From the NCBI RefSeq assembly GCF_000875895.1, contig NZ_JXCF01000256.1, positions 186,001 to 250,000 of the forward strand: 64,000 nt of DNA, written 5' to 3'. Position 1 is the stretch's first letter. The number at the start of each line of letters is the position of its first letter. A program made the translations under genes and the position numbers. Below the pieces are notes generated by a model, which was not told where the DNA came from, made no database searches, and saw nothing but the letters and a program-made list of their open reading frames with translations. Shown here piece after piece: positions 1 through 8,410 of this stretch. This stretch comes from Staphylococcus gallinarum. Its GTDB lineage: Bacteria > Bacillota > Bacilli > Staphylococcales > Staphylococcaceae.

Positions 1-424
1 TAATTGCTGGTACTTCTGACTGAACAATATCGTCACCTAGTAATACAGCAAACGGTTCATTCCCGATAAATTGTTTTGCTGACCAAATTGCATGTCCTAA
101 ACCTTTTTGTTCCTTTTGTCTTACGTAAAACATATTAGCTAAATTACTAGAATGTTGAACTTCATCTAGTAAGTCTTGCTTTCCTTTTTCTTCTAAAATC
201 ATTTCTAATTCCTTTTGATTGTCGAAATGATCTTCGATAGCTCTTTTATGTTTACCTGTAACGATAATAATATCTTCAATACCTGCCGCTACAGCCTCTT
301 CTACTATGTATTGAATCGTTGGTTTATCAAGGATTGGCAACATTTCTTTTGGCATTGCTTTCGTAGCCGGTAAGAATCTTGTCCCTAATCCTGCTGCTGG
401 TATAATCGCTTTTTTAATTTTCAT
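1..424 (-). CDS. galU: UTP--glucose-1-phosphate uridylyltransferase, N-terminal part (runs off the window)
   Basis: Only the first 141 codons are present; the gene continues past base 1. The protein opens [17 protein letters not shown], the G-x-G-T-R nucleotide-binding signature of bacterial GalU/GtaB, followed by the [10 protein letters not shown] block and, further on, a GLGHAIW block typical of the family. The enzyme makes UDP-glucose from UTP and glucose-1-phosphate in the cytoplasm. UDP-glucose feeds glycolipid anchors of lipoteichoic acid and, in some staphylococci, glycosylation of surface polymers. The ATG follows a GGAGGAGAG ribosome site. The next gene upstream, on the same strand, is a glycosyltransferase that could use a UDP-sugar, but no shared operon is proven. 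Family assignment is secure. Confidence 0.95.
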   Translation of the reverse strand, partial: MKIKKAIIPAAGLGTRFLPATKAMPKEMLPILDKPTIQYIVEEAVAAGIEDIIIVTGKHKRAIEDHFDNQKELEMILEEKGKQDLLDEVQHSSNLANMFYVRQKEQKGLGHAIWSAKQFIGNEPFAVLLGDDIVQSEVPAI

Positions 425-536
425 TTTTTCTCTCTCCTCCAAAGTGACAAAAACTATATATTATTTATTCATTTAAGTGCTTATTTCATATAAAATTTTA
501 CAATCCTTAAATGGACTGATACTTAAAGTGTTATCA

Positions 537-2075
537 CTATTTTATTTTATCAAAAATCTTACTAAATTTAGACTTTTTATGTGCTAATATCTGTAATAAA
601 TCCTTATAATTCTCTACAGCTGCTTTATATTTTAATCGCTCATTTGTACGTACATTCGTTAGTGGATATTCAACGATTTGAATCATTTTTTCTGCAAAAT
701 CTTCTATATTATTAGGTTCAACCAAGTATCCAGTTTTTCCTTCTTCAATAATTTCTCTAGGTCCATACTTAACATCATATGAAACAACTGGACAGCCTGC
801 ATCTATGCTTTCCATAATCGTTAAACCAAATCCTTCATAATTACTTGTTAATAAAGAGGCTCTAGAATTGTTAAATTCAAGTAATGGATTATTAGTAAAT
901 TCATTAATTTCAACAAATTCATTTAATTTATATACATCTATCAAATCTTGTATCATTTGTAATTGACCTGCTTCATCTTTGCCAAACATCATTAGTTTGG
1001 TAGTATAGCCCCTCTGTCTAAAACGATGATACGCTTTAATAAGATGATCTAATTGCTTTTGGTGGCCAAATCTTCCAATATAGATGAACCGATCTTGAGG
1101 TTGGTCTTTGCTATATTTGGGGTTTTTCTGAAGTGTAAAATGAGGTATGACAGCAAATTTTTCATCTTCAATATCATAAACACTTTGAATATCTTGCTTT
1201 TGGTGTTCTGTTAATACTAAATATTTCGTTACTTTTTCACTATGCTTTAATGCAAATTTAAATGAACCTTTTACTTCATCATTATTTAAATGTGAGTTAT
1301 GTAATACTAATACGTTTTTCGTATTGTTTTTTTGGTTTAGCAATGGTCTATCTAAAAGTCTCGCATCGTTAAACACAATATCCCCATCCGTTAAACGTTC
1401 TTCAAAATAATATTCAAACAATTGTTTTTCAGTAGAAAATGCTTTATACATTCTGCCTTTTTTATAAAGTTGTATAAGTAATAAGGTTGTTTTATCATCA
1501 TCCGCAAAAAACTTTTCGCAATATTTGTTGCCATCCCTATCATAAAATTTCTCAGCGATTTTCCCATATCGCTTTGTAGAATAATATGTTTTCTTATGTA
1601 ATTGACCAAATTCGTTATAATGCCAACGTTCTACTCTTTTCTTACAATAAGGGGTCATAAAATCCTCAAAGTCTAATACATCGCTATCTTGTCTATATTT
1701 ACGATATAAAACATACGCATCACCATCATAGTAACGAACAATATTATTATTATTTTCATTAGCCTTATGTTTTAAACCTTTGATTTTACGCTTGGTTTTA
1801 TAATATTTAGCCTTTTTTCTTTCCTTTGAATTAGGTGTATAAAGTAGATTATAATCTGCCAGCCAATCATATACATTCTCTACTTTTATGTTGGCACCTA
1901 ACTTCCCATTACTTATAAAGCTTTCGATTACTTGATGGTAATCAGCATTATAATTCGTCGTTAAAATCGTATTCGTTGCAGAAAGTTCCTTATTCATTAA
2001 CTGTATACGACTTAACAATGCTTTCGTACGTCCACCATGTATCGGTGGCAAAGTCGATGTAATTGTATACAACAC
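537..2075 (-). CDS. GT4-family glycosyltransferase, TarM/TagE-like
   Basis: This 512-residue protein has the two-lobed architecture of retaining GT-B enzymes. The C-terminal half carries RFIYIGRFGHQKQ (around residues 330-342) and the E-x7-E motif EGFGLTIME followed by AGCPVVSYDVKYGPREII, which form the nucleotide-sugar site of GT4 enzymes. The N-terminal half, opening LYTITSTLPPIHGGRTKALL and then rich in Lys, Tyr and Asp, resembles the region seen in TarM and TagE, which add GlcNAc or glucose to wall teichoic acid. I infer a surface-polymer glycosyltransferase; the donor and acceptor cannot be read. No membrane segment is evident. The start is a GTG after GGGAGTGGG. It lies 112 bp upstream of galU on the same strand. 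Confidence 0.8.
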   Translation of the reverse strand: MLYTITSTLPPIHGGRTKALLSRIQLMNKELSATNTILTTNYNADYHQVIESFISNGKLGANIKVENVYDWLADYNLLYTPNSKERKKAKYYKTKRKIKGLKHKANENNNNIVRYYDGDAYVLYRKYRQDSDVLDFEDFMTPYCKKRVERWHYNEFGQLHKKTYYSTKRYGKIAEKFYDRDGNKYCEKFFADDDKTTLLLIQLYKKGRMYKAFSTEKQLFEYYFEERLTDGDIVFNDARLLDRPLLNQKNNTKNVLVLHNSHLNNDEVKGSFKFALKHSEKVTKYLVLTEHQKQDIQSVYDIEDEKFAVIPHFTLQKNPKYSKDQPQDRFIYIGRFGHQKQLDHLIKAYHRFRQRGYTTKLMMFGKDEAGQLQMIQDLIDVYKLNEFVEINEFTNNPLLEFNNSRASLLTSNYEGFGLTIMESIDAGCPVVSYDVKYGPREIIEEGKTGYLVEPNNIEDFAEKMIQIVEYPLTNVRTNERLKYKAAVENYKDLLQILAHKKSKFSKIFDKIK

Positions 2076-2334
2076 TATATCCCACTCCCTTGTATCGCTA
2101 AATTAAATAACATTTTTATTCTAACACGCTATGCATGATTTTTATAAACTTTTGCACGTTACAATATTATTATTTTAGAAATAACTGTAGTTTATATTAT
2201 TTTTTCACTTAAATGATACTTTATTTACTATTAATTAAGGAGGATTAAGATATAAATACCGTTTCAAGAAACAATATAATCCCTATGTTCGAGCTATCAA
2301 AAATACTTGTGATGTAAATTCACTTTATCAAAAC

Positions 2335-2370
2335 AAAAAAGAGCTATTCCGTAATGTCTTAGCTCTCTTT
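2335..2370. terminator. Short hairpin, possible terminator
   Basis: A GAGCTA ... TAGCTC stem with a 13-base loop is followed on the plus strand by TCTTTAA and preceded by a run of A, so it could act in either direction. It lies between the glycosyltransferase and the first repeat copy and has no obvious plus-strand gene upstream. Confidence 0.35.
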
Positions 2371-2398
2371 AATGTATATTCATCATTTTTAGGCATTA

Positions 2399-2480
2399 TT
2401 TGGCGAGACTTCTGAGGGAACAGGTCGAGCTGAAGACTACAGGCTGAAGCTGGCCCCTAGGAAAGCGAGCCAATAATACG
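2399..2480 (+). repeat. Palindromic repeat family, copy 1a
   Basis: An imperfect palindrome of about 80 bp runs from TTGGCGAGACT to GCGAGCCAATAATACG. The same core is found at 2609, 15851, 16078, 16305, 21075 and 21294, with variants at 7144 and 57022. Ends pair as TTGGC with GCCAA, and an inner stem pairs CTGAGGG with CCCCTAG. Copy 1b starts 210 bp further on, and the intervening spacer is shared with the array at 20915. Confidence 0.9.
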
Positions 2481-2608
2481 AAATAGCAAATAAAAATAGC
2501 CAGTAATTAAGGAAATATGCATTTGCAAACACAAACAAGACATATTAATTTTCGAGGATGTTAATGTATATTAATATTTTAATGTATATTCATCATTTTT
2601 AGGCATTA

Positions 2609-2690
2609 TTTGGCGAGACTCCTGAGGGAACAGGTCGAGCTGAAGACTACAGGCTGAAGCTGGCCCCTAGGAAAGCGAGCCAATAATGCG
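2609..2690 (+). repeat. Palindromic repeat family, copy 1b
   Basis: This core is nearly identical to copy 1a (CTCCTGAGGGA where 1a has CTTCTGAGGGA). Even the 30 bases preceding each copy (AATGTATATTCATCATTTTT and following) are identical, so the repeated unit is longer than the palindrome. It ends 17 bp before the hairpin that terminates the ulaA transcript. Confidence 0.9.
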
Positions 2691-2695
2691 AAATT

Positions 2696-2750
2696 GCAAA
2701 TAAAAATAGCACCCAGATAAATATAATTCAATCATCTGAATGCTACTTTT
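2696..2750 (-). terminator. Terminator of the ula operon
   Basis: On the minus strand an AGCATTCAGAT ... ATCTGGGTGCT stem (positions 2707-2746) is followed by ATTTTTATTTGC, a U-rich tail. It lies 55 bp downstream of the ulaA stop. The repeat array begins immediately beyond the tail. Confidence 0.75.
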
Positions 2751-2801
2751 CTAAGATTAATACCCTTAGTTATTAATTATATTTAGACTTAATTTAGTAG
2801 C

Positions 2802-4157
2802 CTATTTATTGTTTACATGTTGATTAACACGTTTTTGGAATAAGATCGAAATACCTGCTATCAATAAGATTAAAACAATAATGCCAATTAATCCTAGGTA
2901 TTTTGCTATATTACCAAATATTATACCTACAACAAGGAAATCAGTATCTGAGAATGTAGTCGCAGCACCACCTAAATCGCCTAAGAATGGTAGGAAGATT
3001 AATGGTAAGAAGGTAATCAACAGACCATTCAATGCAGCACCTGCAACAGCACCACGTATACCGCCACGTGCATTACCAAACACTCCTGCAGTAGCGCCTA
3101 AGAAGAAATGCGCAACTACTCCGGGTAGAATGACTACACCCCCAAAGAGGAATAAGACAAACATACCTAACACACCTACAATAAAGCTGACAAAGAATCC
3201 AATTAACACAGCATTTTGTGCGTAAGGGAAGACAATCGGACAATCCAATGCCGGTTTTGTATTTGGTACTAACTTTTCTGAAATACCTTTAAATGCAGGT
3301 ACAATTTCTGCAAGAATTAAACGCACACCAGTCAAGATAATAAATACACCTGCAGCAAATGTCACACCTTGAATTAATGAAAAAACAATAAAGTTTTGAC
3401 CATTACTAATTTCACTATGTACATAGTCAGGTGTGGCAAATAGTGACGCTACAACGTATAGAATAATCATTGTTAATGAAATGCTAATAGTACTTTCTCG
3501 TAAAAAACTTAATCCCTTTGGAAAATTAATTTCCTCCGTAGATTTCGATTTCCCTTTAAACAATTTACCAATTTGCCCTGCTGCCCAATAACTTATCGTT
3601 CCAAAATGCCCTAGAGCAACTTGATCATTGCCTGTTATTTTACGCATTGTTGGTTGTGCCAATGCTGGTAATATGGCCATAATAAGCCCTAGAATTACAG
3701 AACCAATAATGACAGTCATTGTGCCTGTAATATGCCCTACAGATAATAATATAGCTAAAAACGCTGCCATATAAAATGTATGATGTCCTGTTAAGAAGAT
3801 ATATTTCAAGTTCGTTACACGCGCTATAATAATATTTACAATCATCCCAAACACCATAATCAGCGCAGCTGTAGTACCATATTTTTCTAGTGCAATAGAA
3901 ATAATTGCCTCGTTGTTAGGAACAACACCTTGTACACCAAATGCATGTTGAAAGATCTTGCCAAAGGGTTCTAAAGATTGTGTCACTACATTTGCACCAG
4001 CGCTCAATACTAAGAATCCTAAAATTGTTTTAATTGTTCCTGAAGTCACATCTGCAGCTGATTTCTTTTGTACAATTAACCCTATTAAAGCAATTAAAGC
4101 AACAAGAATTGCAGGTTGACTCAAGACATCCACTATAAAATCAAGTATCGGTTTCAT
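2802..4157 (-). CDS. ulaA: PTS ascorbate-type permease, EIIC component
   Basis: This 451-residue integral membrane protein has about ten or more hydrophobic segments. It opens with a membrane helix followed by IGLIVQKKSAADVTSGTIKT and contains GHHTFYMAAFLA and ANVVTQSLEPFGKIFQ, which match the SgaT/UlaA EIIC family of the L-ascorbate superfamily. It would carry a hexitol- or ascorbate-like substrate across the membrane coupled to phosphorylation by the EIIB and EIIA partners. It is the last gene of the transcript regulator-ulaC-ulaB-ulaA, starting 19 bp after the ulaB stop with a GGAGG-type ribosome site. L-ascorbate itself is inferred from the family; no ascorbate catabolic enzymes (UlaD-F) lie nearby, so the substrate is uncertain. 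Confidence 0.88.
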   Translation of the reverse strand: MKPILDFIVDVLSQPAILVALIALIGLIVQKKSAADVTSGTIKTILGFLVLSAGANVVTQSLEPFGKIFQHAFGVQGVVPNNEAIISIALEKYGTTAALIMVFGMIVNIIIARVTNLKYIFLTGHHTFYMAAFLAILLSVGHITGTMTVIIGSVILGLIMAILPALAQPTMRKITGNDQVALGHFGTISYWAAGQIGKLFKGKSKSTEEINFPKGLSFLRESTISISLTMIILYVVASLFATPDYVHSEISNGQNFIVFSLIQGVTFAAGVFIILTGVRLILAEIVPAFKGISEKLVPNTKPALDCPIVFPYAQNAVLIGFFVSFIVGVLGMFVLFLFGGVVILPGVVAHFFLGATAGVFGNARGGIRGAVAGAALNGLLITFLPLIFLPFLGDLGGAATTFSDTDFLVVGIIFGNIAKYLGLIGIIVLILLIAGISILFQKRVNQHVNNK

Positions 4158-4176
4158 TCAACTACCTCCCAACTTG

Positions 4177-4461
4177 TTATAAAATATTTAATTCCGTTAA
4201 CTTATCATTTAATTTTGATTGCAATTCATCTTTGTCCAAAATATTATCTAATACTAGAACATCACCTAAATTTTTTGTGTTTTCTTCTAAATCTCTGCCA
4301 CATATAAATAAATCTGCCATATCAGGGCTGGCTGTCATCACATCACTATGTTCGACCTTTATATCTTCTGGGGCATTTAATTGTTTCAACGCTTCTTGAG
4401 CATTCATTTCAACCATAAAGCTACTCCCTAAACCATGACCACATACAACTAAAATTTTCAT
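4177..4461 (-). CDS. ulaB: PTS ascorbate-type EIIB component
   Basis: This 94-residue cytoplasmic protein begins MKILVVCGHGLGSSFM. Cys7 in the CGHGLGSS loop is the expected phosphorylated cysteine of the Lac/Asc-type EIIB fold. It receives phosphate from UlaC and passes it to the sugar carried by UlaA. I chose the third in-frame ATG because AAAGGAG lies 10 bases upstream of it; the first ATG abuts the ribosome site and would overlap ulaC by 4 bp. It sits between ulaC and ulaA in the same orientation with minimal gaps, supporting one PTS operon. Confidence 0.88.
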   Translation of the reverse strand: MKILVVCGHGLGSSFMVEMNAQEALKQLNAPEDIKVEHSDVMTASPDMADLFICGRDLEENTKNLGDVLVLDNILDKDELQSKLNDKLTELNIL

Positions 4462-4466
4462 TTTCA

Positions 4467-4901
4467 TCATTCTCCTTTAAATATCTGTTTAATTTCTGCT
4501 ACGTCTGTAGCAGCTAATAATTTATTTACTGTCTCTTTATCACTTAATGTTGAAGCTAAAGTTCTAAGAATTTCTAAATGTCCTTCATTATCTACTGCAC
4601 TTAATACAAATATGAGACTAGCGAAATGATTATCTTGTGAAAAATTAATATGTTGATTTAATTTCAACAAGCTTAATCCTACTTGCTTTACATCTTCATT
4701 TGGCCTTGCGTGTGCAATAGCAATCTCTGGTGCAATTACAATATAAGGTCCAAGTTCCTTTACGCTATTAATCATCGCGTCAATATAACTCTTTTCAAAA
4801 TAGCCTTGCTGTAACAATGGGTGTGATGCTATATCAATAGCTTGTTCCCAATTATCTACTGCATCTTTTATCTGTATCTTATCTAGCGTTAATATTTCCA
4901 A
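4467..4901 (-). CDS. ulaC: PTS EIIA component (mannitol/fructose/ascorbate fold)
   Basis: This 144-residue EIIA of the PTS_EIIA_2 type carries the phosphorylation-site motif IAPEIAIAHARP, with the histidine around residue 69. It takes phosphate from HPr and hands it to UlaB. The start is TTG preceded by GGAGGG at 8 bases; no better ATG is available. The upstream regulator gene ends 23 bp before it and the ulaB ribosome site overlaps its 3' end, consistent with translational coupling. Its motif closely resembles the C-terminal EIIA domain of the regulator encoded just upstream. Confidence 0.88.
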   Translation of the reverse strand: MEILTLDKIQIKDAVDNWEQAIDIASHPLLQQGYFEKSYIDAMINSVKELGPYIVIAPEIAIAHARPNEDVKQVGLSLLKLNQHINFSQDNHFASLIFVLSAVDNEGHLEILRTLASTLSDKETVNKLLAATDVAEIKQIFKGE

Positions 4902-4924
4902 ACGCTTTACCCTCCTCTATCATG

Positions 4925-6868
4925 CTATGATTTACTGACATCTTTTATCCAGTTCATAATTTGACGTTTGTCACCTGAGAACAAATCCTCTCTTCCTCGC
5001 GCATCCATTATCAATTCACTCAATTGTCGCAGTGCATTTAAATGTATTTGTGGCTGTTTGGTAGCTAAAGTTACAACTATATGGACAGGATCATATTGAC
5101 TGTGATTGAACGTAATACCATTGGTGTAATGTACCAAACTAAAGCCTACAGACTGTTTCACATGTTCATGTTTTGCATGTATGAGTGCTATATGTGGGCT
5201 AATTACCATATAAGGTCCAAAGTTCTCCAACTGCGTTATGATGTCATCGGCATATCCACCATCGACAATACCGTCCGCTTCTAATAGTGCAACACATTGC
5301 TGAATTGCCTTATCACGTGATACTGATTGTTGTTCTGTTAATACTCTAGTCTCAGATAATACCTCTATCAAATTAGGACCAATACGTTTAGTTTCTGCTA
5401 CATACTGTTCACGTGCCTGATTAATAATCTCATTGAGTTGTTGTCGGTCGCTTTTATTTAAAAAAGGACTCACCTGGACTACAGGTACTGTTGATTGTTC
5501 GAAAGGTACTGTCGAGATAATGTAATCTATCTTTTCATGCTTTAACAAAGTATCATTGACTTCATAAATAGAGTAAGCATCAACAATTTCCAATTCAGGA
5601 TAAATATGGCTCAATCTACTTTTCAATAGTTGGGATGTCCCAACACCCGAACCGCACAACAGTATGACCTTTATCGCCTGACCACTACGTTTACTAATAC
5701 GTTCAATTGCCGAAGCAAAATGTAAGGTAATATATGATAATTCATCTGCTGTAAATGAAATTTGGAAAAGTTCTTCAATCCCCCAAATGTGACGATGAAT
5801 ACTTTCTATCAATTGTTGATATTCCTTCTGTATCTCATCATTTAAAGGATTAGGGTGACTCATTTCAAATTGCAAGCGGTGTATGGCTGGTCTTAGATGA
5901 ACAACTAAACCATTTAACAATTTATTATCTGCCATTAAATCAATGCCTAAATCTCCACTCATTCTTTCAATGAGTTGCTCAACCATGATTTCTAAGTCGT
6001 CTACCACATTGTTGTCATCATGTATATCTGATGTCTTAGCTCCTAATAAATGCAAAGTTATAAACGCCGCTTCACTCTTAGGGAATGTAATATTAAAGTT
6101 AGATTCCAGTTGTGATTGAATTTGTTTCGCCACAATAAATTGACTTGTTTGAGCTAACTTTTGATATTCTGTTGTAGGTATATCAAATACAAAATCTTCT
6201 CTAGTGCGATGTATGGCAATTAATATATGATATATCAAACCATCGATAGCACTTTGAACAAGTTGATATTGTGTTTCAAACAATGTCTCAGTTACTGTAC
6301 GCCGTATAGATTCTAGCTCTTTATTCGAAAACAACTGATGTCCAATGTTATGTGTATGTGTTTGAAAGTATGCATTTACTCTATCTGCATATGCTTTTCT
6401 ATAATTACTTTCATCACCTTTAATCACAAAGCCTTTATTTTTAACATATTCCAACCTTAAACTTTGTGACTCTACCCAACTCTGTACACGTTTCAAATCT
6501 TCCACTATCGTTCTTCGAGATACAGAAACCAATGACGCTAAAGATTGAGAGGATGTAGGTTCAATAGACTCAAATAACTTTAAGATAATATAGAGTACGC
6601 GTTCGTCCCTAGAATAATGCATAGCAATACTAGAAAATTGAACTGATTCACTCTTCATATATTCTGAGTGACGCTTAATTTTAATACCTCTATTTTTATT
6701 ACGTGCAATCTCAAGTGACAATTGCTGCGCCATACTTTCCAGGTATTCTAGATCATACTGAATCGTTCTTTCTGAAACATTAAACTGCATTGCTAAATGA
6801 TGAATAGTCGCAAAACCTTCTTTTTCCAGTAAGAAAGTTAATATTTGTTGCTGTCTCTTACTTAACAC
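4925..6868 (-). CDS. BglG/MtlR-family transcriptional activator with PRD, EIIB and EIIA domains
   Basis: This 647-residue multidomain regulator has an N-terminal DNA-binding HTH (FATIHHLAMQFNVSERTIQYDLEYLE, about residues 18-45) and a second winged-helix segment (SLASLVSVSRRTIVEDL). Two PRD modules with conserved His follow (HRTRED region near 215; HPN/LHFASAIERISKRS near 390), then a Gat-type EIIB-like domain with LLCGSGVGTSQL (near 410), and a C-terminal EIIA domain with VISPHIALIHAKHEHV (near 560). Such proteins sense PTS phosphorylation state and activate the adjacent PTS operon. It is the first gene of the ula cluster, starting at an ATG after AAGGAGG, with a cre site 25-40 bp upstream. 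The exact sugar signal is not readable. Confidence 0.9.
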   Translation of the reverse strand: MLSKRQQQILTFLLEKEGFATIHHLAMQFNVSERTIQYDLEYLESMAQQLSLEIARNKNRGIKIKRHSEYMKSESVQFSSIAMHYSRDERVLYIILKLFESIEPTSSQSLASLVSVSRRTIVEDLKRVQSWVESQSLRLEYVKNKGFVIKGDESNYRKAYADRVNAYFQTHTHNIGHQLFSNKELESIRRTVTETLFETQYQLVQSAIDGLIYHILIAIHRTREDFVFDIPTTEYQKLAQTSQFIVAKQIQSQLESNFNITFPKSEAAFITLHLLGAKTSDIHDDNNVVDDLEIMVEQLIERMSGDLGIDLMADNKLLNGLVVHLRPAIHRLQFEMSHPNPLNDEIQKEYQQLIESIHRHIWGIEELFQISFTADELSYITLHFASAIERISKRSGQAIKVILLCGSGVGTSQLLKSRLSHIYPELEIVDAYSIYEVNDTLLKHEKIDYIISTVPFEQSTVPVVQVSPFLNKSDRQQLNEIINQAREQYVAETKRIGPNLIEVLSETRVLTEQQSVSRDKAIQQCVALLEADGIVDGGYADDIITQLENFGPYMVISPHIALIHAKHEHVKQSVGFSLVHYTNGITFNHSQYDPVHIVVTLATKQPQIHLNALRQLSELIMDARGREDLFSGDKRQIMNWIKDVSKS

Positions 6869-6892
6869 ATCAGCAACCTCCTTACGCCTTTA

Positions 6893-6907
6893 TTGTAAAC
6901 GCTTTCT
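6893..6907 (-). promoter_or_regulatory. cre site (CcpA operator) upstream of the ula regulator
   Basis: TTGTAAACGCTTTCT fits the consensus WTGNAANCGNWNNCW at every constrained position. It lies 25 bp upstream of the regulator start codon, a position expected to give carbon catabolite repression of the ula operon. Confidence 0.8.
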
Positions 6908-7143
6908 AATAACTGTAGATGTGTAATCTCATTCGTCTTTAAATACGAAAAATTGCACATCCAATTCGAAAGTTAATTTATCGTAACATAATCCAAATAA
7001 ATATTTATTATATATATGATTTCTTATTGCTCGCTACATTAAATTACATAATAAAATAGGTCTGGTACATTAGTCTTTCAGACTTAAATAAAGTCAAATT
7101 GGCTTTTGCATTCTCTTTTGTAGTAATAACATATATGAACCTC

Positions 7144-7235
7144 GTATTGTTTGCGAGACACCTGAGGGAGCAGGATGCGTGTCGAGACCATGGCTCGACC
7201 CAGCCCCCTAGGTAAGCGAGCAATACAATACTGCG
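7144..7235 (+). repeat. Variant copy of the palindromic repeat family (copy 2)
   Basis: This diverged member keeps GCGAGAC-CTGAGGGA-CAGGA at the left and CCCCTAGG-AAGCGAGC at the right, but the middle is replaced by GTCGAG ... CTCGAC. The ends pair as TTGC with GCAA and the inner stem as ACCTGAGGG with CCCCTAGGT. These bases differ from the main family yet preserve pairing. A short ORF runs through it but is a by-product. Confidence 0.8.
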
Positions 7236-7247
7236 TATCGATATAAA

Positions 7248-7290
7248 CAACAAGCCCATCAAAGATATTTGATCTTTGATGGGCTTAATG
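7248..7290 (-). terminator. Terminator of coaA
   Basis: AAGCCCATCAAAGAT ... ATCTTTGATGGGCTT forms a 15-bp stem 40 bp downstream of the coaA stop. On the minus strand it is followed by GTTGTTTATAT, a moderately U-rich tail. Confidence 0.8.
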
Positions 7291-7324
7291 CTCGGTAATT
7301 ATGTCCCAGATTCATTGCTAATGG

Positions 7325-8236
7325 TTATATTTTTTGGAAATGTAAATAATCAATTTCATGGTTATGCCCCTTATGTAAGACTAAATCCGCACGTTTACGT
7401 GTCGGCATAATATTTTCTTTGATATTGATTTCATTGATTGACTGCCAAATATCTAAGGCTAAACGCTGTGTTTCTTCATAACTTAAATCTTTATATTGAT
7501 AGAAATGGGATTGTTCATTTTGAAATGCTTCACTTTGTAGTTTAAAGAAACGTTGTACATACCATTGTTTCATTTGTTCAATTTCTGCATCTAAATATAT
7601 TTTATAATCTAAATAATCACTGACTAATTCCTCAGAATAATTATTTGTCTGAAAAATATTTACCCCTTCGATAATTAATACATCTGGTTGATTGATAAAG
7701 TGATATGCATCTTGCAGCCTATCATATGTTAAATGAGAATAAGTATAGGTTGGTACATTCTCTTCGCCACTTTTAATTTTCTTTAAATCAGTAATGAGTT
7801 GATTTGTTTCGTAACTTTCTGGGAATCCTTTTTTAGACATTAAATCACGTTCTAACAATGTTTTCTTTGGATAAATATAGCCATCCGTCGTAATTAACTC
7901 TACTTTCCAGTTAGGATTATATGAACGCATCAGTTCTAACAACAATCTAGACATCGTACTCTTTCCTACAGAGACACCACCCGTAATACCAATAATAAAT
8001 GGTATAGACTGGTTCTTAGCTAGCATATGATCTTTGACAAATGACATAAATGATTTCTCCGCTTTTACTTTCTCAGTTAAAAATTGAACAAGCGGTATGT
8101 ATATATCATTGATTTCTTTATGGGTTAATTTATCATTAAGACTCACAATCTCATTTAAATCTAATTGTTCCGTTGCTATATTTTTTGAAAAGTTATTTTG
8201 TTGCCACTCGTTTCGTGTGTAATAAATCACTTTCAT
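7325..8236 (-). CDS. coaA: Type I pantothenate kinase
   Basis: This 303-residue kinase carries the P-loop GGVSVGKST (about residues 84-92), ITTDGYIYPK, YETNQL and TYSHLTYD. These features identify the prokaryotic type I (CoaA, P-loop kinase) pantothenate kinase rather than the type II (CoaW) enzyme usual in staphylococci. It phosphorylates pantothenate to 4'-phosphopantothenate, the first step of coenzyme A synthesis, in the cytoplasm. It is monocistronic, with an ATG after AGGGAGATA and a terminator downstream. Type I enzymes are feedback-inhibited by CoA, whereas staphylococcal CoaW is not, so having this form would change pathway control. Whether a coaW gene exists elsewhere cannot be seen here. 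Confidence 0.9.
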   Translation of the reverse strand: MKVIYYTRNEWQQNNFSKNIATEQLDLNEIVSLNDKLTHKEINDIYIPLVQFLTEKVKAEKSFMSFVKDHMLAKNQSIPFIIGITGGVSVGKSTMSRLLLELMRSYNPNWKVELITTDGYIYPKKTLLERDLMSKKGFPESYETNQLITDLKKIKSGEENVPTYTYSHLTYDRLQDAYHFINQPDVLIIEGVNIFQTNNYSEELVSDYLDYKIYLDAEIEQMKQWYVQRFFKLQSEAFQNEQSHFYQYKDLSYEETQRLALDIWQSINEINIKENIMPTRKRADLVLHKGHNHEIDYLHFQKI

Positions 8237-8360
8237 TATCTCCCTTTTAAGACATACGATACTTTATGTTCTGATTACATATAACACATAGCCCTATTGT
8301 ACGCCGTTAATTTATATATATGATTAAGCAAATTCAAAATTATTTTATCATAATATAGAA

Positions 8361-8410
8361 AAACATCCTTAGCATTGGACCTAACCACTTTGCTAAGGAT
8401 GTTATTATTT
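8361..8410 (-). terminator. Terminator of the tcyABC transcript
   Basis: ACATCCTTAGCA and TGCTAAGGATGT form a 12-bp stem. On the minus strand the tail is TTTTTCTAT. It begins at the tcyC stop codon, so the operon ends here. Confidence 0.85.

Noticed and set aside
2236..2326. A strong AAGGAGG ribosome site upstream of the repeat copies.
   Set aside because: It is followed by ATA, not a start codon, and the frame has no recognisable product. It may be a relic, but there is too little to call.
2881..3225. A 114-codon plus-strand ORF inside ulaA.
   Set aside because: It is the antisense shadow of a well-supported membrane protein gene, rich in Pro, Asn and Thr as expected for such shadows.
7044..7262. 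A 72-codon minus-strand ORF beside coaA.
   Set aside because: It runs through the palindromic repeat and terminator, has no ribosome site and no protein-like pattern.
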